Of a DNA stretch of 64,000 nt, positions 43,685-52,646 are shown in pieces (position 1 is the stretch's first letter; every line of letters starts with the position of its first letter). The translations under genes and the position numbers were made by a program. This stretch comes from Pleomorphomonas sp. T1.2MG-36 (lineage in GTDB: Bacteria > Pseudomonadota > Alphaproteobacteria > Rhizobiales > Pleomorphomonadaceae), in assembly GCF_950100655.1 (NCBI RefSeq), contig NZ_CATNLY010000051.1, positions 325,105-389,104 of the forward strand, given 5' to 3'. The notes below the pieces were generated by a model, which was given only the letters and a program-made list of their open reading frames with translations, did not search any database and was not told the DNA's origin.

Positions 43685-43735
43685 GGGGCGGCCACAACGC
43701 GCACATTCGCATATACACCTGGGGCGGCCAACACT

Positions 43736-44872
43736 CTAAGCTCCCGAGGAGCCATCTAGCTTTTCCAGCCACTGGCTCAGGCTTACTAATCTTCCATCTT
43801 CAATAAACTTAAGTACTCTCCTCATCGAGGGCTCTGAGGGGAGTCCTGCACTTGCTCCATATGTCGCTCTTAGGGCGTCAGTGCTTATATGTACAACGAA
43901 CTTGAACATCGGGGCATTTCCGCCCAACTGTTCGCATGCCCGCGCGAGCCTGGCGGGGTCGAATTCGTTAGTTACGAAGACGTAATCAAATGGCTTTCGA
44001 TCTGACTCAGCACTTATGTAATCTGTGAAATCGGTAACAAACTGCTTCTCGCGGTCAGCTCTCACGCTCCACTTCGCCGTAACTAGAGTTCTGAAGGTGG
44101 GATGAATTACGGCTACATCCACCTTGTTTGGCTTCTCTCCAACGCGTGCACGATTGAAACCAGGAAGGTCATGAAGCGCCTTTCTTGCGTGCACCTCTAG
44201 GCCTGCACGTTTACATGTCCTACGAATAATATGAGTTAAAACGTCCTCGAATCCTTCTCCGACAAGATTCTTCCGCTTGTTTTCGAGGTTGAGGTACTGC
44301 CTTATACGCTGAACAAGTTGGTTCCAAATCTCTTTTGGGGGGTCAGATCCGAGATGAGGACCTATTATGCTCTGAACGATGCTGACTAACTCGGGGTCTT
44401 CTCCGGGCTTAGGTAGTCCCTTACCCTTGTAAGGTGCTCTTTGAGCTTCAACTTTGGCCGAGAGCTTGCTGGTTTCCCTCAATACGTAGGCCGCCAAGTT
44501 TTCTGAGGCGTGGAGAAACAACCAGTCAAGGTGCAATGCTAATTGTTCAGGACTGACTTTAAGTGCGCTTGAAACCCAGTCGTGAAACGCAAGAGAACGC
44601 CCGTACCAGGGGCGGCCTGGCTGGCATTTATCACTCTCGTAACAGTGTCCGAGTCCTGTTGTCTGGTCTACCCAAAGGAGGAGGCGATAAACATGCTCCC
44701 ACGCATTGGCTGCAATTATCGAGCCATTTGCGTGCTCTGAAAAGTAGACGTCAATCAGGCGGTTTCTGTTCTCAGCGCCAAAAGCGCGTTTGATAGCTAC
44801 AGCTTCGTCTTTCGCGACTCCATCTGTAACAGTTGAAACGGGCTCCTCCCACTCAGGCATAGCTTCTCTCAT
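43736..44872 (-). CDS. Probable type II restriction endonuclease
   Basis: The 378-residue protein is encoded just after a DNA cytosine methyltransferase and overlaps it by 20 bp, the standard layout of a restriction-modification pair. A PD-(D/E)xK-like core can be seen in NKVDVAVIHP followed by LVTAKWSVRADREKQF, with the AK in the place of ExK. The N-terminal part is helical with no recognisable motif. The site cut is unknown. Start may also be the ATG at 44860. The gene is AT-richer than its neighbours. Confidence 0.7.
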   Translation of the reverse strand: MREAMPEWEEPVSTVTDGVAKDEAVAIKRAFGAENRNRLIDVYFSEHANGSIIAANAWEHVYRLLLWVDQTTGLGHCYESDKCQPGRPWYGRSLAFHDWVSSALKVSPEQLALHLDWLFLHASENLAAYVLRETSKLSAKVEAQRAPYKGKGLPKPGEDPELVSIVQSIIGPHLGSDPPKEIWNQLVQRIRQYLNLENKRKNLVGEGFEDVLTHIIRRTCKRAGLEVHARKALHDLPGFNRARVGEKPNKVDVAVIHPTFRTLVTAKWSVRADREKQFVTDFTDYISAESDRKPFDYVFVTNEFDPARLARACEQLGGNAPMFKFVVHISTDALRATYGASAGLPSEPSMRRVLKFIEDGRLVSLSQWLEKLDGSSGA

Positions 44873-46253
44873 CGAACTCTTGGGAAAGCAGCTCCGCCAA
44901 GATACGGGAGGCTACCGCCTTTGCTAGAAGGGGGGGAACCGCATTTCCGACCTGACGATAGCGTGAATGTGCCGGCCCTCCGTCGTGGCGGCCTTCAATC
45001 ATCCCGGAGCGGGGGTCCGAGGTGAAAACGAATCTGTCTGGAAATGATTGGATACGCGCAAACTCACGCACCGAAAGGGCGCGCGGCACACTGTAATGAT
45101 AGACAGAGTCCGCTTTTGTATTGAGGGTCCAAGCCCAAATGTCGGGGTGAAGACGGCGATAGGCGTAAAAATGCTTGCGTGACAGCTTTCCTGTTCCGTT
45201 ACTCTGGCCCCATTTGTGACCGGTAAGGTATCTGTCTGTTAGCTGTTCTTGCAGGTCTCGGTAGTTTCCTCCTGGCGGAATATCTAGCAACCTAAGGCGT
45301 GTATCGGGATTTAGGCGCGGCACTTGAACGTTGCTGACAAACAGACCTGCTCCTTCACGCATCATTCTTTGATATGCGGTGTTCGGAGGGGGAAGCCCGT
45401 CGTAGGTCAACTCATCGGTGCGATTGCCAATTTGAAGTCCCGCCAAGTCGCTAATTGCATCTGAAGCGCTAACAACTGCGACATCATCAGGGTTGGCGAG
45501 TGCCTCTTTTGCCAAGATATTTTGAAGGCCGCCATGTATTGCAAGCTGATATTGCGGCCGGTGAGCGCCGGTGAGCCGCGCCAAGGTAATTGCGTGGGTT
45601 GCTTCCGAACCTGCGAGGATTGGCGGCTGTAACCTCGTTGATGTTTTCACGCCCAGAAAAAGTAACCGCTTACGAGTCTGGGGTACACCAAAATCGGCTG
45701 CGTCGACAACTTGGGAGCGTACTGTGTACTCCCCTTCAAGGCTAAGATCGGCTTCTATCTGTTGGCGGACGCCCATCTGGTCCATGCCGGTTACATTCTC
45801 GACTAGAAAAGCGGAAGGTTGTACCTTTCCAAGAATATCGACAAACTCTCGATATAGAGCATTTCTCGGGTCATCAATCATACGGGTATGGTTGCGCACT
45901 TGGGAGAACGCTTGGCACGGAGGACCTCCCATGAGGAAGTCTGCTTTACGGGCGGCCTCCAGAATTCTGCCTTTTACCGACGGGGTTCGGATGTCTCCGG
46001 TAATTGACTGTGCTTCCGGGAAATTGCGGGCATAAGTTGCCATGGCATCCGGATCGTTGTCGGCTCCAGCAAGCACTTTGAAGCCGGCTTGACGAAATCC
46101 TTCAGACAGCCCGCCTGCTCCGCAGAAAAGATCGACGACGGTGTACGAAGAGCTCATCAGGCGCTTCGTGTGCCGTGTGACGGTCTGAGGGAAGCCATAT
46201 GAAACGAGCGCCGCTGGTCCAGCCAGGCCACTATCTTGCCTGTCATCTCTCAT
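44853..46253 (-). CDS. DNA (cytosine-5) methyltransferase
   Basis: The 466-residue protein has the ordered C5-methyltransferase motifs: VVDLFCGAGGLSEGF (I), ADNDPDA (II), GGPPCQAFS with the catalytic Cys (IV), FLVENVTGM (VI), RKRLLFLG (VIII) and RYRQVGNAVPP (X). The target-recognition region between VIII and X has ALSVREFARIQSFPD. It protects host DNA from the partner endonuclease encoded next to it. The first ATG (46253) has AGGAAAG ten bases upstream; an ATG at 46157, directly before motif I, is an alternative giving 434 residues. AT-rich for this genome. Confidence 0.9.
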   Translation of the reverse strand: MRDDRQDSGLAGPAALVSYGFPQTVTRHTKRLMSSSYTVVDLFCGAGGLSEGFRQAGFKVLAGADNDPDAMATYARNFPEAQSITGDIRTPSVKGRILEAARKADFLMGGPPCQAFSQVRNHTRMIDDPRNALYREFVDILGKVQPSAFLVENVTGMDQMGVRQQIEADLSLEGEYTVRSQVVDAADFGVPQTRKRLLFLGVKTSTRLQPPILAGSEATHAITLARLTGAHRPQYQLAIHGGLQNILAKEALANPDDVAVVSASDAISDLAGLQIGNRTDELTYDGLPPPNTAYQRMMREGAGLFVSNVQVPRLNPDTRLRLLDIPPGGNYRDLQEQLTDRYLTGHKWGQSNGTGKLSRKHFYAYRRLHPDIWAWTLNTKADSVYHYSVPRALSVREFARIQSFPDRFVFTSDPRSGMIEGRHDGGPAHSRYRQVGNAVPPLLAKAVASRILAELLSQEFDERSYA

Positions 46254-46586
46254 CTCAAGCCAACTTTCCTAGTCGATCGTAAGCACTTGTGCAGAGTACC
46301 ACGTAGTGTCTAGGTCGTGCAGTCGATCGTTGCGTTTTTAGAGTTATTTCAACAGATTAAAGGTGGTTGTGTACCTATCTGCAGCCACTTGGTTGGCTAA
46401 CTTAGCGCATTGCCGAGTTTGTGGTATGGGCCGTGTCGATGATTATGTCTGTCAGCTTTTTTGGTACAAAACAAGAACATTTGTGGCGGAGTGATTGGAA
46501 TCGTTAACATAGCGTCTGCTGGGGTGAGGGGCTGTGGGTTGTCGGGGCAAGGGGAGGTGGTCTTCCTACACCGCCCCGGCTCTCTA
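46254..46586. other. Gene-free AT-rich spacer
   Basis: The 333 bp upstream of the methyltransferase gene are AT-rich and contain no frame, hairpin or repeat that I can support. It probably holds the restriction-modification promoter and the right edge of the acquired segment. No vsr-like or controller-protein gene is present. Confidence 0.5.
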
Positions 46587-46973
46587 TCAGCCATCCAGCA
46601 GCGTGGTGCCGTAGGAGTTGTCGACGGCGCAGAGCCAGCGGCCGGTCTGCGACTTGCGGAAGACGTAGGTGGCGCGGCGGACGATGGGGTCGGGCTGGCC
46701 GGCGATGTCGAGCAGGGTTTCCATCAGCACCAGGGCGGTGTCGGCGCCTTCGATCACCTCCATGCGGCCCTGGCGGACCGTCATCGCGTTCTTGAAATGG
46801 GCGGCGATCGCCACGAAGGCCTTGCGGATGGCGGGCTGGCCGGTGGCCACCATGCCGGGCTTGACCACCAGCGCGGCGTCCTCGGCGTAGAACTCCATCA
46901 ACGCGTCGAAGTCCTCGGCGGTGATCGCCCGGTCGGCCGCTTCGATTAGCCGTTTCAACTCGTGCTCGGACAT
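46587..46973 (-). CDS. SnoaL/DUF4440-type NTF2-like protein
   Basis: The 128-residue protein has the NTF2 fold pattern: LIEAADRAITAEDFDALMEFYAEDAAL, GQPAIRKAFVAIAAHF, IEGADTALVLMETLL, RATYVFRKSQTGRWLCAVDNSYG. Function is not specific; many are detoxification or ketosteroid-isomerase-like proteins. Start ATG at 46973. The terminator hairpin of the biotin operon lies 34 bp upstream, so this gene needs its own promoter or reads through. Confidence 0.8.
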   Translation of the reverse strand: MSEHELKRLIEAADRAITAEDFDALMEFYAEDAALVVKPGMVATGQPAIRKAFVAIAAHFKNAMTVRQGRMEVIEGADTALVLMETLLDIAGQPDPIVRRATYVFRKSQTGRWLCAVDNSYGTTLLDG

Positions 46974-47006
46974 GTTCGTCTTCCAGTCATGGCTCGGAGA
47001 CGGAAC

Positions 47007-47031
47007 GAAAAACCCGCCTCGCGGGCGGGTT
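47007..47031 (-). terminator. Intrinsic terminator for the bioYB transcript
   Basis: On the minus strand AACCCGCC-cgcga-GGCGGGTT is followed by TTTCG, an 8-bp GC stem with T tract. It is 139 bp past the bioB stop. Confidence 0.7.
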
Positions 47032-47169
47032 GCTTGCAAAAGGACAAGTCGCAGCGCCCACCGTCACTCGATGGCGCGAATAATCGACAGGGCGGGGGCG
47101 AAGCGGTTGTCCATGGTGCAGAGGTAGCACGGGCGGAGGCCGGGCGCCAGCCGGCCGCGCCCCGCGTCG

Positions 47170-48189
47170 TCACCCCACGGCGCGGCGGCAGGCAGGGCTT
47201 GCCGTCTCGCGGTCGCGCAGCGGGCAGGCATGCGGCCGTTCGCCGATGGCGGCGAACAGCGCGGCGTCCTCGCCGAGGTCGGCATTGGGCGTGGTCAGCA
47301 GGGTGTCGCCGTAGAACAGCGAGTTGGCGCCGGCCACCAGACAGAGGATCTGCGCCTCGCGGTTGAGCGCCGAGCGGCCGGCCGACAGGCGCACGGTGGA
47401 GGCGGGCAGCACGAGGCGGGCGGTGGCCACCATGCGCACCAGCTCCAGCGGGTCGATGGGCGGCCGGTCGGCGAGCGGCGTGCCCTTGACCGGCACCAGC
47501 GCGTTGATCGGCACGCTTTCGGGGTGCGGCGTCATGGCCGAGAGCACGGCCAGCATGGAGGCCCGGTCGCGCACGGTTTCGCCCATGCCGATGATGCCAC
47601 CGCAGCAGAGGTCGATGCCGTAGGCGCGCACGGTGGCGAGCGTCGCGAGCCGGTCCTCGTAGGTGCGGGTGGTGACGATCTCGCCGTAGAACTCCGGGCT
47701 GGTGTCAAGGTTGTGGTTGTAGGCGGTGAGGCCGGCCACCGCGAGGCGCTCGGCCTGGTGCGGCTTCAGCATGCCCAGGGTGACGCAGGCCTCCATGCCA
47801 AGGGCGCGGACGCCACTGACCATGTCGATGACGGCGTCGAACTCGGCGCCGTCGCGCACCTCGCGCCAGGCGGCGCCCATGCAGAAGCGCTCGGCGCCGG
47901 CCGCCTGCGCCGTCGCCGCCATGGCGACGACCTTGGCCGGATCCATCAGCCGGTCCTTGGTGAGGTCCACCTCGCGGTGATGGGCCGACTGCGGGCAGTA
48001 GCCGCAGTTCTCCGGGCAGCCGCCGGTCTTGATGGAGAGGAGGCTGGCCTTCCGTACCCGGTTGGGGTCGTGGTGCGCCCGGTGGACGGCGTTGGCCCGG
48101 CCGATCAGCTCCAGCAGCGGCAGCTCGTGCAGAGTGGCGATCTCGTCCACCGTCCAGTCGTGGCGGAGGGTTCCGTCGGCGGCGGTCAT
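47170..48189 (-). CDS. bioB: Biotin synthase
   Basis: The 339-residue radical-SAM enzyme inserts sulfur into dethiobiotin, the last step of biotin synthesis. It has the cluster-binding [13 protein letters not shown] (Cys-x3-Cys-x2-Cys), [11 protein letters not shown], and the second-cluster region [10 protein letters not shown] and RLSAGR with its conserved Arg. Length is normal; the C-terminus has a short basic extension. Start ATG overlaps the bioY stop as ATGA. No other biotin-ring genes (bioA, D, F) are in the window, so they sit elsewhere or are missing. Confidence 0.95.
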   Translation of the reverse strand: MTAADGTLRHDWTVDEIATLHELPLLELIGRANAVHRAHHDPNRVRKASLLSIKTGGCPENCGYCPQSAHHREVDLTKDRLMDPAKVVAMAATAQAAGAERFCMGAAWREVRDGAEFDAVIDMVSGVRALGMEACVTLGMLKPHQAERLAVAGLTAYNHNLDTSPEFYGEIVTTRTYEDRLATLATVRAYGIDLCCGGIIGMGETVRDRASMLAVLSAMTPHPESVPINALVPVKGTPLADRPPIDPLELVRMVATARLVLPASTVRLSAGRSALNREAQILCLVAGANSLFYGDTLLTTPNADLGEDAALFAAIGERPHACPLRDRETASPACRRAVG

Positions 48190-48785
48190 TGGCCGATCCC
48201 CCTGAAGCGGGCGATGAGGCTGGGTGTCAGCGCCGAGGCGGCAGCGACGAGGGCGATCTTGATCAGGTCGCCGAGCAGGAAGGGCGCAAGGCCAAGGGCG
48301 ATCAGCCGCTCGGCCGGCACGTAGGCGACGAGCCAGGCGAGGCCGAAGCCATAGACCGGCGCCAGCCCGGCCAGCATGGCCAGAAGCCGCCCCACCGGGC
48401 CGCGCCCGGCGGCCAGCGCGCCGACCAGACCGGAGGCGACGAGATAGCCGAGGAGATAGCCGCCGGTCGGCCCGGCCATGTAGGCAAGGCCGATGCCGCG
48501 CTCGGGCGAGCCGGAGAAGACGGGCAGGCCGGCGGCGCCGGCGGCGAGGTAGGCGAGGAAGATCGCCGTGGCGCGGCGCGGTCCGAAGGCGACGGCGAAG
48601 GCCATGACGGCCATAGTGTGCAGCGTCATCGGCACCGGCCAAAAGGGGATATGAACCTTGGCGGCCAGCGTCATCAGCGCCGCGCCAGCGACGACGGCCA
48701 CTGCCGCGCGGGCAGCCTGCATGCGGCGGTTTTCAGTGGGGCTTTCAGTGGGGCTTTCAGGGCGGCTCGCTGGAGTGTTGCTCAT
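48186..48785 (-). CDS. bioY: BioY biotin transporter
   Basis: The 199-residue integral membrane protein has about six helices with the BioY signatures [41 protein letters not shown] and [13 protein letters not shown]. BioY takes up biotin alone or as the S-component of an ECF transporter; no bioMN ATPase genes are adjacent. AAAGGAG precedes the ATG. A BioR box overlaps the promoter, so uptake and synthesis are repressed together when biotin is plentiful. Confidence 0.95.
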   Translation of the reverse strand: MSNTPASRPESPTESPTENRRMQAARAAVAVVAGAALMTLAAKVHIPFWPVPMTLHTMAVMAFAVAFGPRRATAIFLAYLAAGAAGLPVFSGSPERGIGLAYMAGPTGGYLLGYLVASGLVGALAAGRGPVGRLLAMLAGLAPVYGFGLAWLVAYVPAERLIALGLAPFLLGDLIKIALVAAASALTPSLIARFRGIGQ

Positions 48786-48806
48786 CCTGTTTCTCCTTTG
48801 GCGAAA

Positions 48807-48816
48807 TTATAGATAA
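48807..48816 (-). promoter_or_regulatory. BioR operator at bioYB
   Basis: TTATAGATAA (TTATCTATAA on the minus strand), the known BioR recognition sequence of alphaproteobacteria. It lies 22 bp before the bioY ATG and contains TATAAT, so BioR binding would cover the -10 region. Confidence 0.85.
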
Positions 48817-48918
48817 TTTTGAGAATCTATCGCTAAAGGAGTCCACAGATATACGGTCTTGGCAAGAGCCAAGCGCAGGCGTCGGTGGATGGCAGCGGGC
48901 GGGAGGGTGAAAAGCCTT

Positions 48919-49545
48919 CTATTTCGGCCGTTTCTGGCCGATCGTCTGGACGTGCCGGGTGAGCACGGCGGCGGCCACATCGGCCTGTCCGGCCCTGAGG
49001 GCGTCGAGAATGGCGCGGTGGTCGCGGTCGGTGGGCGCTTCCCACTCGGCCCGCCAGCCGGAGAACAGGAAGCGGGCGCTGGCGACCTGCAAATCGTCGA
49101 TGGCCTTGAGAAGGCGCGGCATGGCGCAGGGCGCCAGGATGATGCGGTGGAAGGTGCGGTTGGCCTCTTCCCAGGCATAGACGTCGCGCGCCCGGTCGCC
49201 GGCCCGGTTGGCCTCTTCCGCCGTGTCGAGAATGGCTTTCGTCATATGCGGGAAGGCCTTGCGCAGCGCCAGCGCCTCCAGCGCCGCCCGCATTTCCGCC
49301 ACCTCGCGCACCTCTTCCAGCGTGAAGCCGGCCACCCGTACGCCCCGGCGCGGCTCGCTCACCACCAGCCCTTGCGACTCCAGCAGGCGGAAGGCCTCGC
49401 GTACCGGCACATGGCTGGCGCCGAACTCCTCGGCCACATGGTCCTGCCTCAGGCGCGCGCCGGCCTCAATGGCGCCGGAAATGATCCGGTCGGCCAGCGT
49501 CTTGCTGATCCGCGTGGAGATGGTGTCCGACTTCGCCGTGCTCAT
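48919..49545 (-). CDS. bioR: BioR, GntR-family repressor of biotin genes
   Basis: The 208-residue protein has a GntR winged helix at 10-70 (ADRIISGAIEAGARL, HVPVREAFRLLESQGLV, RRGVRVAG) and an FCD ligand domain with REVAEMRAALEALAL and HRAILDALRAGQADVAAAVLTRHV. Its place next to bioYB, and TTATAGATAA boxes before both transcription units, identify it as BioR. The ATG at 49545 is only three bases from its own box, leaving no room for a ribosome site, so the mRNA may be leaderless. Confidence 0.9.
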   Translation of the reverse strand: MSTAKSDTISTRISKTLADRIISGAIEAGARLRQDHVAEEFGASHVPVREAFRLLESQGLVVSEPRRGVRVAGFTLEEVREVAEMRAALEALALRKAFPHMTKAILDTAEEANRAGDRARDVYAWEEANRTFHRIILAPCAMPRLLKAIDDLQVASARFLFSGWRAEWEAPTDRDHRAILDALRAGQADVAAAVLTRHVQTIGQKRPK

Positions 49546-49548
49546 GAA

Positions 49549-49558
49549 TTATAGATAA
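49549..49558 (-). promoter_or_regulatory. BioR operator at bioR
   Basis: Second exact TTATAGATAA box, three bases upstream of the bioR start codon, implying autorepression. Confidence 0.8.
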
Positions 49559-49643
49559 TTGAGGGGAGGGGAGGTGTCGAGGGGGAGGCTGGGCGCGGTC
49601 GAAGGTGGGCGGGAGAATGGTATCGGCGCCTTGCCCTTTTCGG

Positions 49644-49763
49644 CCCGAGGTCCTGCGCCTTCGCGCAGGATGACGAAATTATATAATTGAAACATATGCA
49701 TAGATTGTCATCCTGCGCGAAGGCCGCTTGCATTCGTGTGCGAATGCAAGGTGGACCTCGGGC
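49644..49763. repeat. Paired inverted repeat with a palindrome in one arm
   Basis: Left arm CCCGAGGTCCTGCGCCTTCG at 49644 and right arm from 49706, around TTATATAATTG. The right arm is broken by CTTGCATTCG/CGAATGCAAG (49727-49750), the same insertion seen in MITE copies but with compensated base changes. The rest of 49559-49825 is empty. Confidence 0.75.
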
Positions 49764-49825
49764 AGGAAGGGGCGCGAGGCTTGTATAGGGCTAGTCACGG
49801 CGCGATGTCCGAGGGACGTGACACG

Positions 49826-50023
49826 CTATTTCTGCCACATGGGCACGCGCCGTAGCAGGGCAATCAGTTTTGGACCGGGAGCGGGGGGAGTCTCGAGGGC
49901 GGCGGCGAAGGCGTCATAGTGCAACGGGTCCAATGCAGACGCCCGCTCGCTGCATGGAGCGTCGTCTGCCGGGGATGGCGCGTTGTCACGATCAACGGGA
50001 AATGAGGTCGGTGTCTTTGACAT
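49826..50023 (-). CDS. Remnant of a DUF1778 (TacA-type) antitoxin
   Basis: The last 35 of 65 residues, LDPLHYDAFAAALETPP to LLRRVPMWQK, match the C-terminal toxin-binding tail of DUF1778 antitoxins (LSxxDWExFxxALExPPxPNxxL). The ribbon-helix-helix N-terminus has been replaced by an unrelated acidic stretch and no GNAT toxin gene follows on the minus strand. It is best seen as a decayed antitoxin, possibly a non-functional frame. Confidence 0.45.
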   Translation of the reverse strand: MSKTPTSFPVDRDNAPSPADDAPCSERASALDPLHYDAFAAALETPPAPGPKLIALLRRVPMWQK

Positions 50024-50109
50024 GCCGGCAATATCCCGCTGGTCAACCCGGGCGTCAATCACTGGTCGCCCGAGAAAGATATCGCGCCCGCCTCTCCGCC
50101 CCCGCATCC

Positions 50110-50622
50110 TCAAGCCTTGTCGATGCGGATGTAGTCCGCCACGAACTTGAACGGCTTTTCCTCGCTCGCCTTGGTCAGGCGGAGGAAGCAGCCGTAGTGG
50201 CGGAGGGCGTTGGAGAGGTCGAGGGTCTGGTCGACCTCGAACAGCTTGTCCTTGTGCGGCTGCGCCCAGCCTTTCACCAGCGCCAGCGCGCGGGTCTTGG
50301 CCGTGTCGGCGTTGGGGGCGACGATCAGCACGTTCTTGTGCAACTCGGTGAACTTGGCCGGGTCGTAGCCGCCGAGGTTGACGAAGAACAGGCGGTCGGC
50401 GGTTGCCGCGTGGGCGTCGGTGGTGAGGGTGACGTCATGGCCGTCGGCCTGCTCGACCGCGCCCCAGCAGTCGACGTGCAGCTTGGCCTGATCGCCCCAC
50501 CACTGCGCCCGGAGGTCGGCATAGCAATCCTCGGGCTTTTCGCCGATCGAAAAGCGAATGTCGTGCAACTCGACGTTCGAGTTCCTGAAATTCCCGCCCA
50601 ACTGAAACATGAAGAGTTTCAA
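50110..50622 (-). CDS. DUF1543 family protein
   Basis: The 170-residue protein starts MKLFMFQLGGNFRNSNVELH and continues with DIRFSIGEKPEDCYADLRAQWWG and HVDCWGAVEQADGHDV, characteristic of DUF1543; the second half repeats the pattern with LFFVNLGGYDPAKFTELHKN. The function of the family is unknown. Single gene. Confidence 0.85.
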   Translation of the reverse strand: MKLFMFQLGGNFRNSNVELHDIRFSIGEKPEDCYADLRAQWWGDQAKLHVDCWGAVEQADGHDVTLTTDAHAATADRLFFVNLGGYDPAKFTELHKNVLIVAPNADTAKTRALALVKGWAQPHKDKLFEVDQTLDLSNALRHYGCFLRLTKASEEKPFKFVADYIRIDKA

Positions 50623-50745
50623 TGCAATCTCCTCGGATGACGATACCTTATCGGTATCGTCCGGGAGCTTGCCAGGGCGTGTCAGCAGAGGCGACGGGCG
50701 CCGATCCGGTGCCCGGTTTTGCCGGCCCCCCAGCCGCTCTTTCCG

Positions 50746-52308
50746 TTAGTCGCAGGCGAAGGCGGTCTGGCCGAGGTCGCCGAGCCGCTTGAACACCTCG
50801 TCGCCGGCTTCGTTCAGCGTGGCGAGGTGGGCGAGGGCGTCCTTGGTGCGGCCGGCTTCGAACAGCTTCAGGGTTTCGGCCGCCTCCTGGTGGACGCGGG
50901 CGTGCGGCGGCTCGATGGCGCGGAACTCGGCCGTGGTCTTGATCTTGGGATCGGTGACCTTGTCGTACCAGAGGCCCAGGCGGCAGCAGTGGTGGTCGGG
51001 CAGCTTGGCGCTTTGCAGGCTGTCGTAGCCGAGCAGCGTGTCGATCACCTTCTTCTTGAACAGCACGTGGTCGATCTTGGCGACTTCGAGCAGCAGGGCC
51101 GGGTTGGAGATGTCGGTGAACAGGCGCGTCGACTCCTCGGTGTTGCGGCTGTTGCTGGCCTCGATCTTGTCGGCCATCTGCCTGAGGAGGTCCTGGTTGT
51201 GCTTGGCGAGGAAGGCGGCGGCGTCGACGGCGGTGGCGATCTCGGCACTGGCGGCCTGCTGTTCCTCCAGCACGGCGGCGATGGAATCGATGCGCGTCAG
51301 CACCGTGCCGACGCGGTCGCCGATGGTGCTCATGGCGGCCGACACCTCGTCGATCACCGTCTCGCCGGTGCCGACGGCGGCGTTGGTGTTGGCCATGGCC
51401 GAGGTCATGCCCTCGATGACGTGGCGCATGCTCTCGATGCGGGCGTTGATGTTCTCGGTGGCGGCGGCCGTCTGGTTGGCCAGCACCTTCACCTCGGAGG
51501 CGACCACGGCGAAGCCCTTGCCCGCCTCGCCGGCGCGGGCGGCCTCGATGGTGGCGTTGAGCGCCAACAGGTTGGTCTGGCTGGCGATGGTGTCGATGAC
51601 GCTCAGCGTCTCGGCGATCTGGTCGAAGGCCGCCGCCAGCTCGGTGACCTTGGCCTTGGTCTCGTCGGTGGTGGCGCTGATGTTGCCCATGGCGCCGCGC
51701 AGCTTCTCCACCGCGGCGGCGGACTTGACGGCGGCGTCGGAGGCGTTGCGGGATTCGCCCAGCGCCTCGTGGCTGGCGCGGGAGATCTCGCCGATGGAGG
51801 CGACCATCTCGGCGGTGGAGCTGGCCATGGCCTGCGAGGAACTGGTCAGGTCGCCCATGTTGTAGGACAGGCCCGACAGCTCCACGGCCATGGCGTTGAC
51901 GTCGGAAATGGTGGTGGCGAGGCGGCCGATGGTGTTGCGCCTGTAGCAGCCCTCCAGCGCCTCGGCCTCGGCGCGGCGGCGGCGCTCGGCCACGGCGCGC
52001 TCCAGCGCCGTCGTCACGCGGGCGTAGGCGAGGCAGAGGTCCGAGGCGGCGCCGGCGCGGCCGAAGGACAGCGCCGAGCGGCGCACCAGGGCGGGCAGGG
52101 CGGTGCCCATGTGGGCTTCGATCGCCGCGGCAAAGGCGTCGGCGTCGACACCGTCGGCGATCAGATCGGCGATGCGTCCGTCAGGCTCCTTCGCCTCGAA
52201 CAGGCCGGCCACCGTGGCGGCAAGGTCGACCGGCGGCGACGCGGCCGGCCGGGTGGCGGGGCGAGCGGTGGCACGGGGCATGGGTGTCGAAGCGGAACGG
52301 GGCGCCAT
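50746..52308 (-). CDS. Soluble methyl-accepting chemotaxis protein with CZB domain
   Basis: The 520-residue chemoreceptor has no membrane helix. The N-terminal 120 residues are a helical sensor; the signalling hairpin is centred on [42 protein letters not shown]. The C-terminus is a CZB zinc-binding domain: [28 protein letters not shown] and [11 protein letters not shown] supply the His/Cys ligands. CZB receptors sense zinc or hypochlorous acid in the cytoplasm. AGGAGATACCAG precedes the ATG at 52308. No che genes adjoin it. Confidence 0.9.
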   Translation of the reverse strand: MAPRSASTPMPRATARPATRPAASPPVDLAATVAGLFEAKEPDGRIADLIADGVDADAFAAAIEAHMGTALPALVRRSALSFGRAGAASDLCLAYARVTTALERAVAERRRRAEAEALEGCYRRNTIGRLATTISDVNAMAVELSGLSYNMGDLTSSSQAMASSTAEMVASIGEISRASHEALGESRNASDAAVKSAAAVEKLRGAMGNISATTDETKAKVTELAAAFDQIAETLSVIDTIASQTNLLALNATIEAARAGEAGKGFAVVASEVKVLANQTAAATENINARIESMRHVIEGMTSAMANTNAAVGTGETVIDEVSAAMSTIGDRVGTVLTRIDSIAAVLEEQQAASAEIATAVDAAAFLAKHNQDLLRQMADKIEASNSRNTEESTRLFTDISNPALLLEVAKIDHVLFKKKVIDTLLGYDSLQSAKLPDHHCCRLGLWYDKVTDPKIKTTAEFRAIEPPHARVHQEAAETLKLFEAGRTKDALAHLATLNEAGDEVFKRLGDLGQTAFACD

Positions 52309-52527
52309 ACTGGTATCTCCTAGCTGACCGGATCGTGCAGGAGAAACGGTTAACGGATTGTCGTTTTCACTGAGTGCAACCGTCGAATTTGCGTAGCAAA
52401 ATCTACGTACTAAATCGAAAATGCAACCTTGGGATTGATTAATGGACGGCCGCTCGCCGGTTCGGGATGCCTTCCGGCGTGGCGCGCCGGGATGCCGCCC
52501 TTCTGACTGCTCCATTTGTTTCTGGTC

Positions 52528-52646
52528 GATAAAAATACTGATGAAACAACTGCTAGTGCCGTTTAGTGTATCCGTTAAGTGACTGGACATGGACGCGCTA
52601 CCGACCTCGGCCGGGCCCTTGGCCGGACAGACGGGAGGCTTGGGGC
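52528..52646 (+). repeat. Leader repeat 1 of the twin autotransporters
   Basis: 119 bp from GATAAAAATACTGATGAAAC to the start codon match 55300-55418, same length, with few changes. The block includes TCCGTTAAGTGACTGGACAT and GCTACCGACCTCGGCCGGGC, conserved although untranslated. Likely carries the promoter and a structured leader. Confidence 0.7.

Noticed and set aside
46397..46594. Short minus-strand frame beside the methyltransferase as a controller protein or vsr
   Set aside because: No helix-turn-helix or Vsr motif; sequence is Pro/Thr-rich and overlaps the end of the NTF2-like gene.
50719..52323. Long plus-strand open frame across the chemoreceptor gene
   Set aside because: Antisense shadow of a high-GC gene; its product is low-complexity Gly/Val/Ala/Asp and Leu-rich with no motif, while the minus strand encodes a full MCP.
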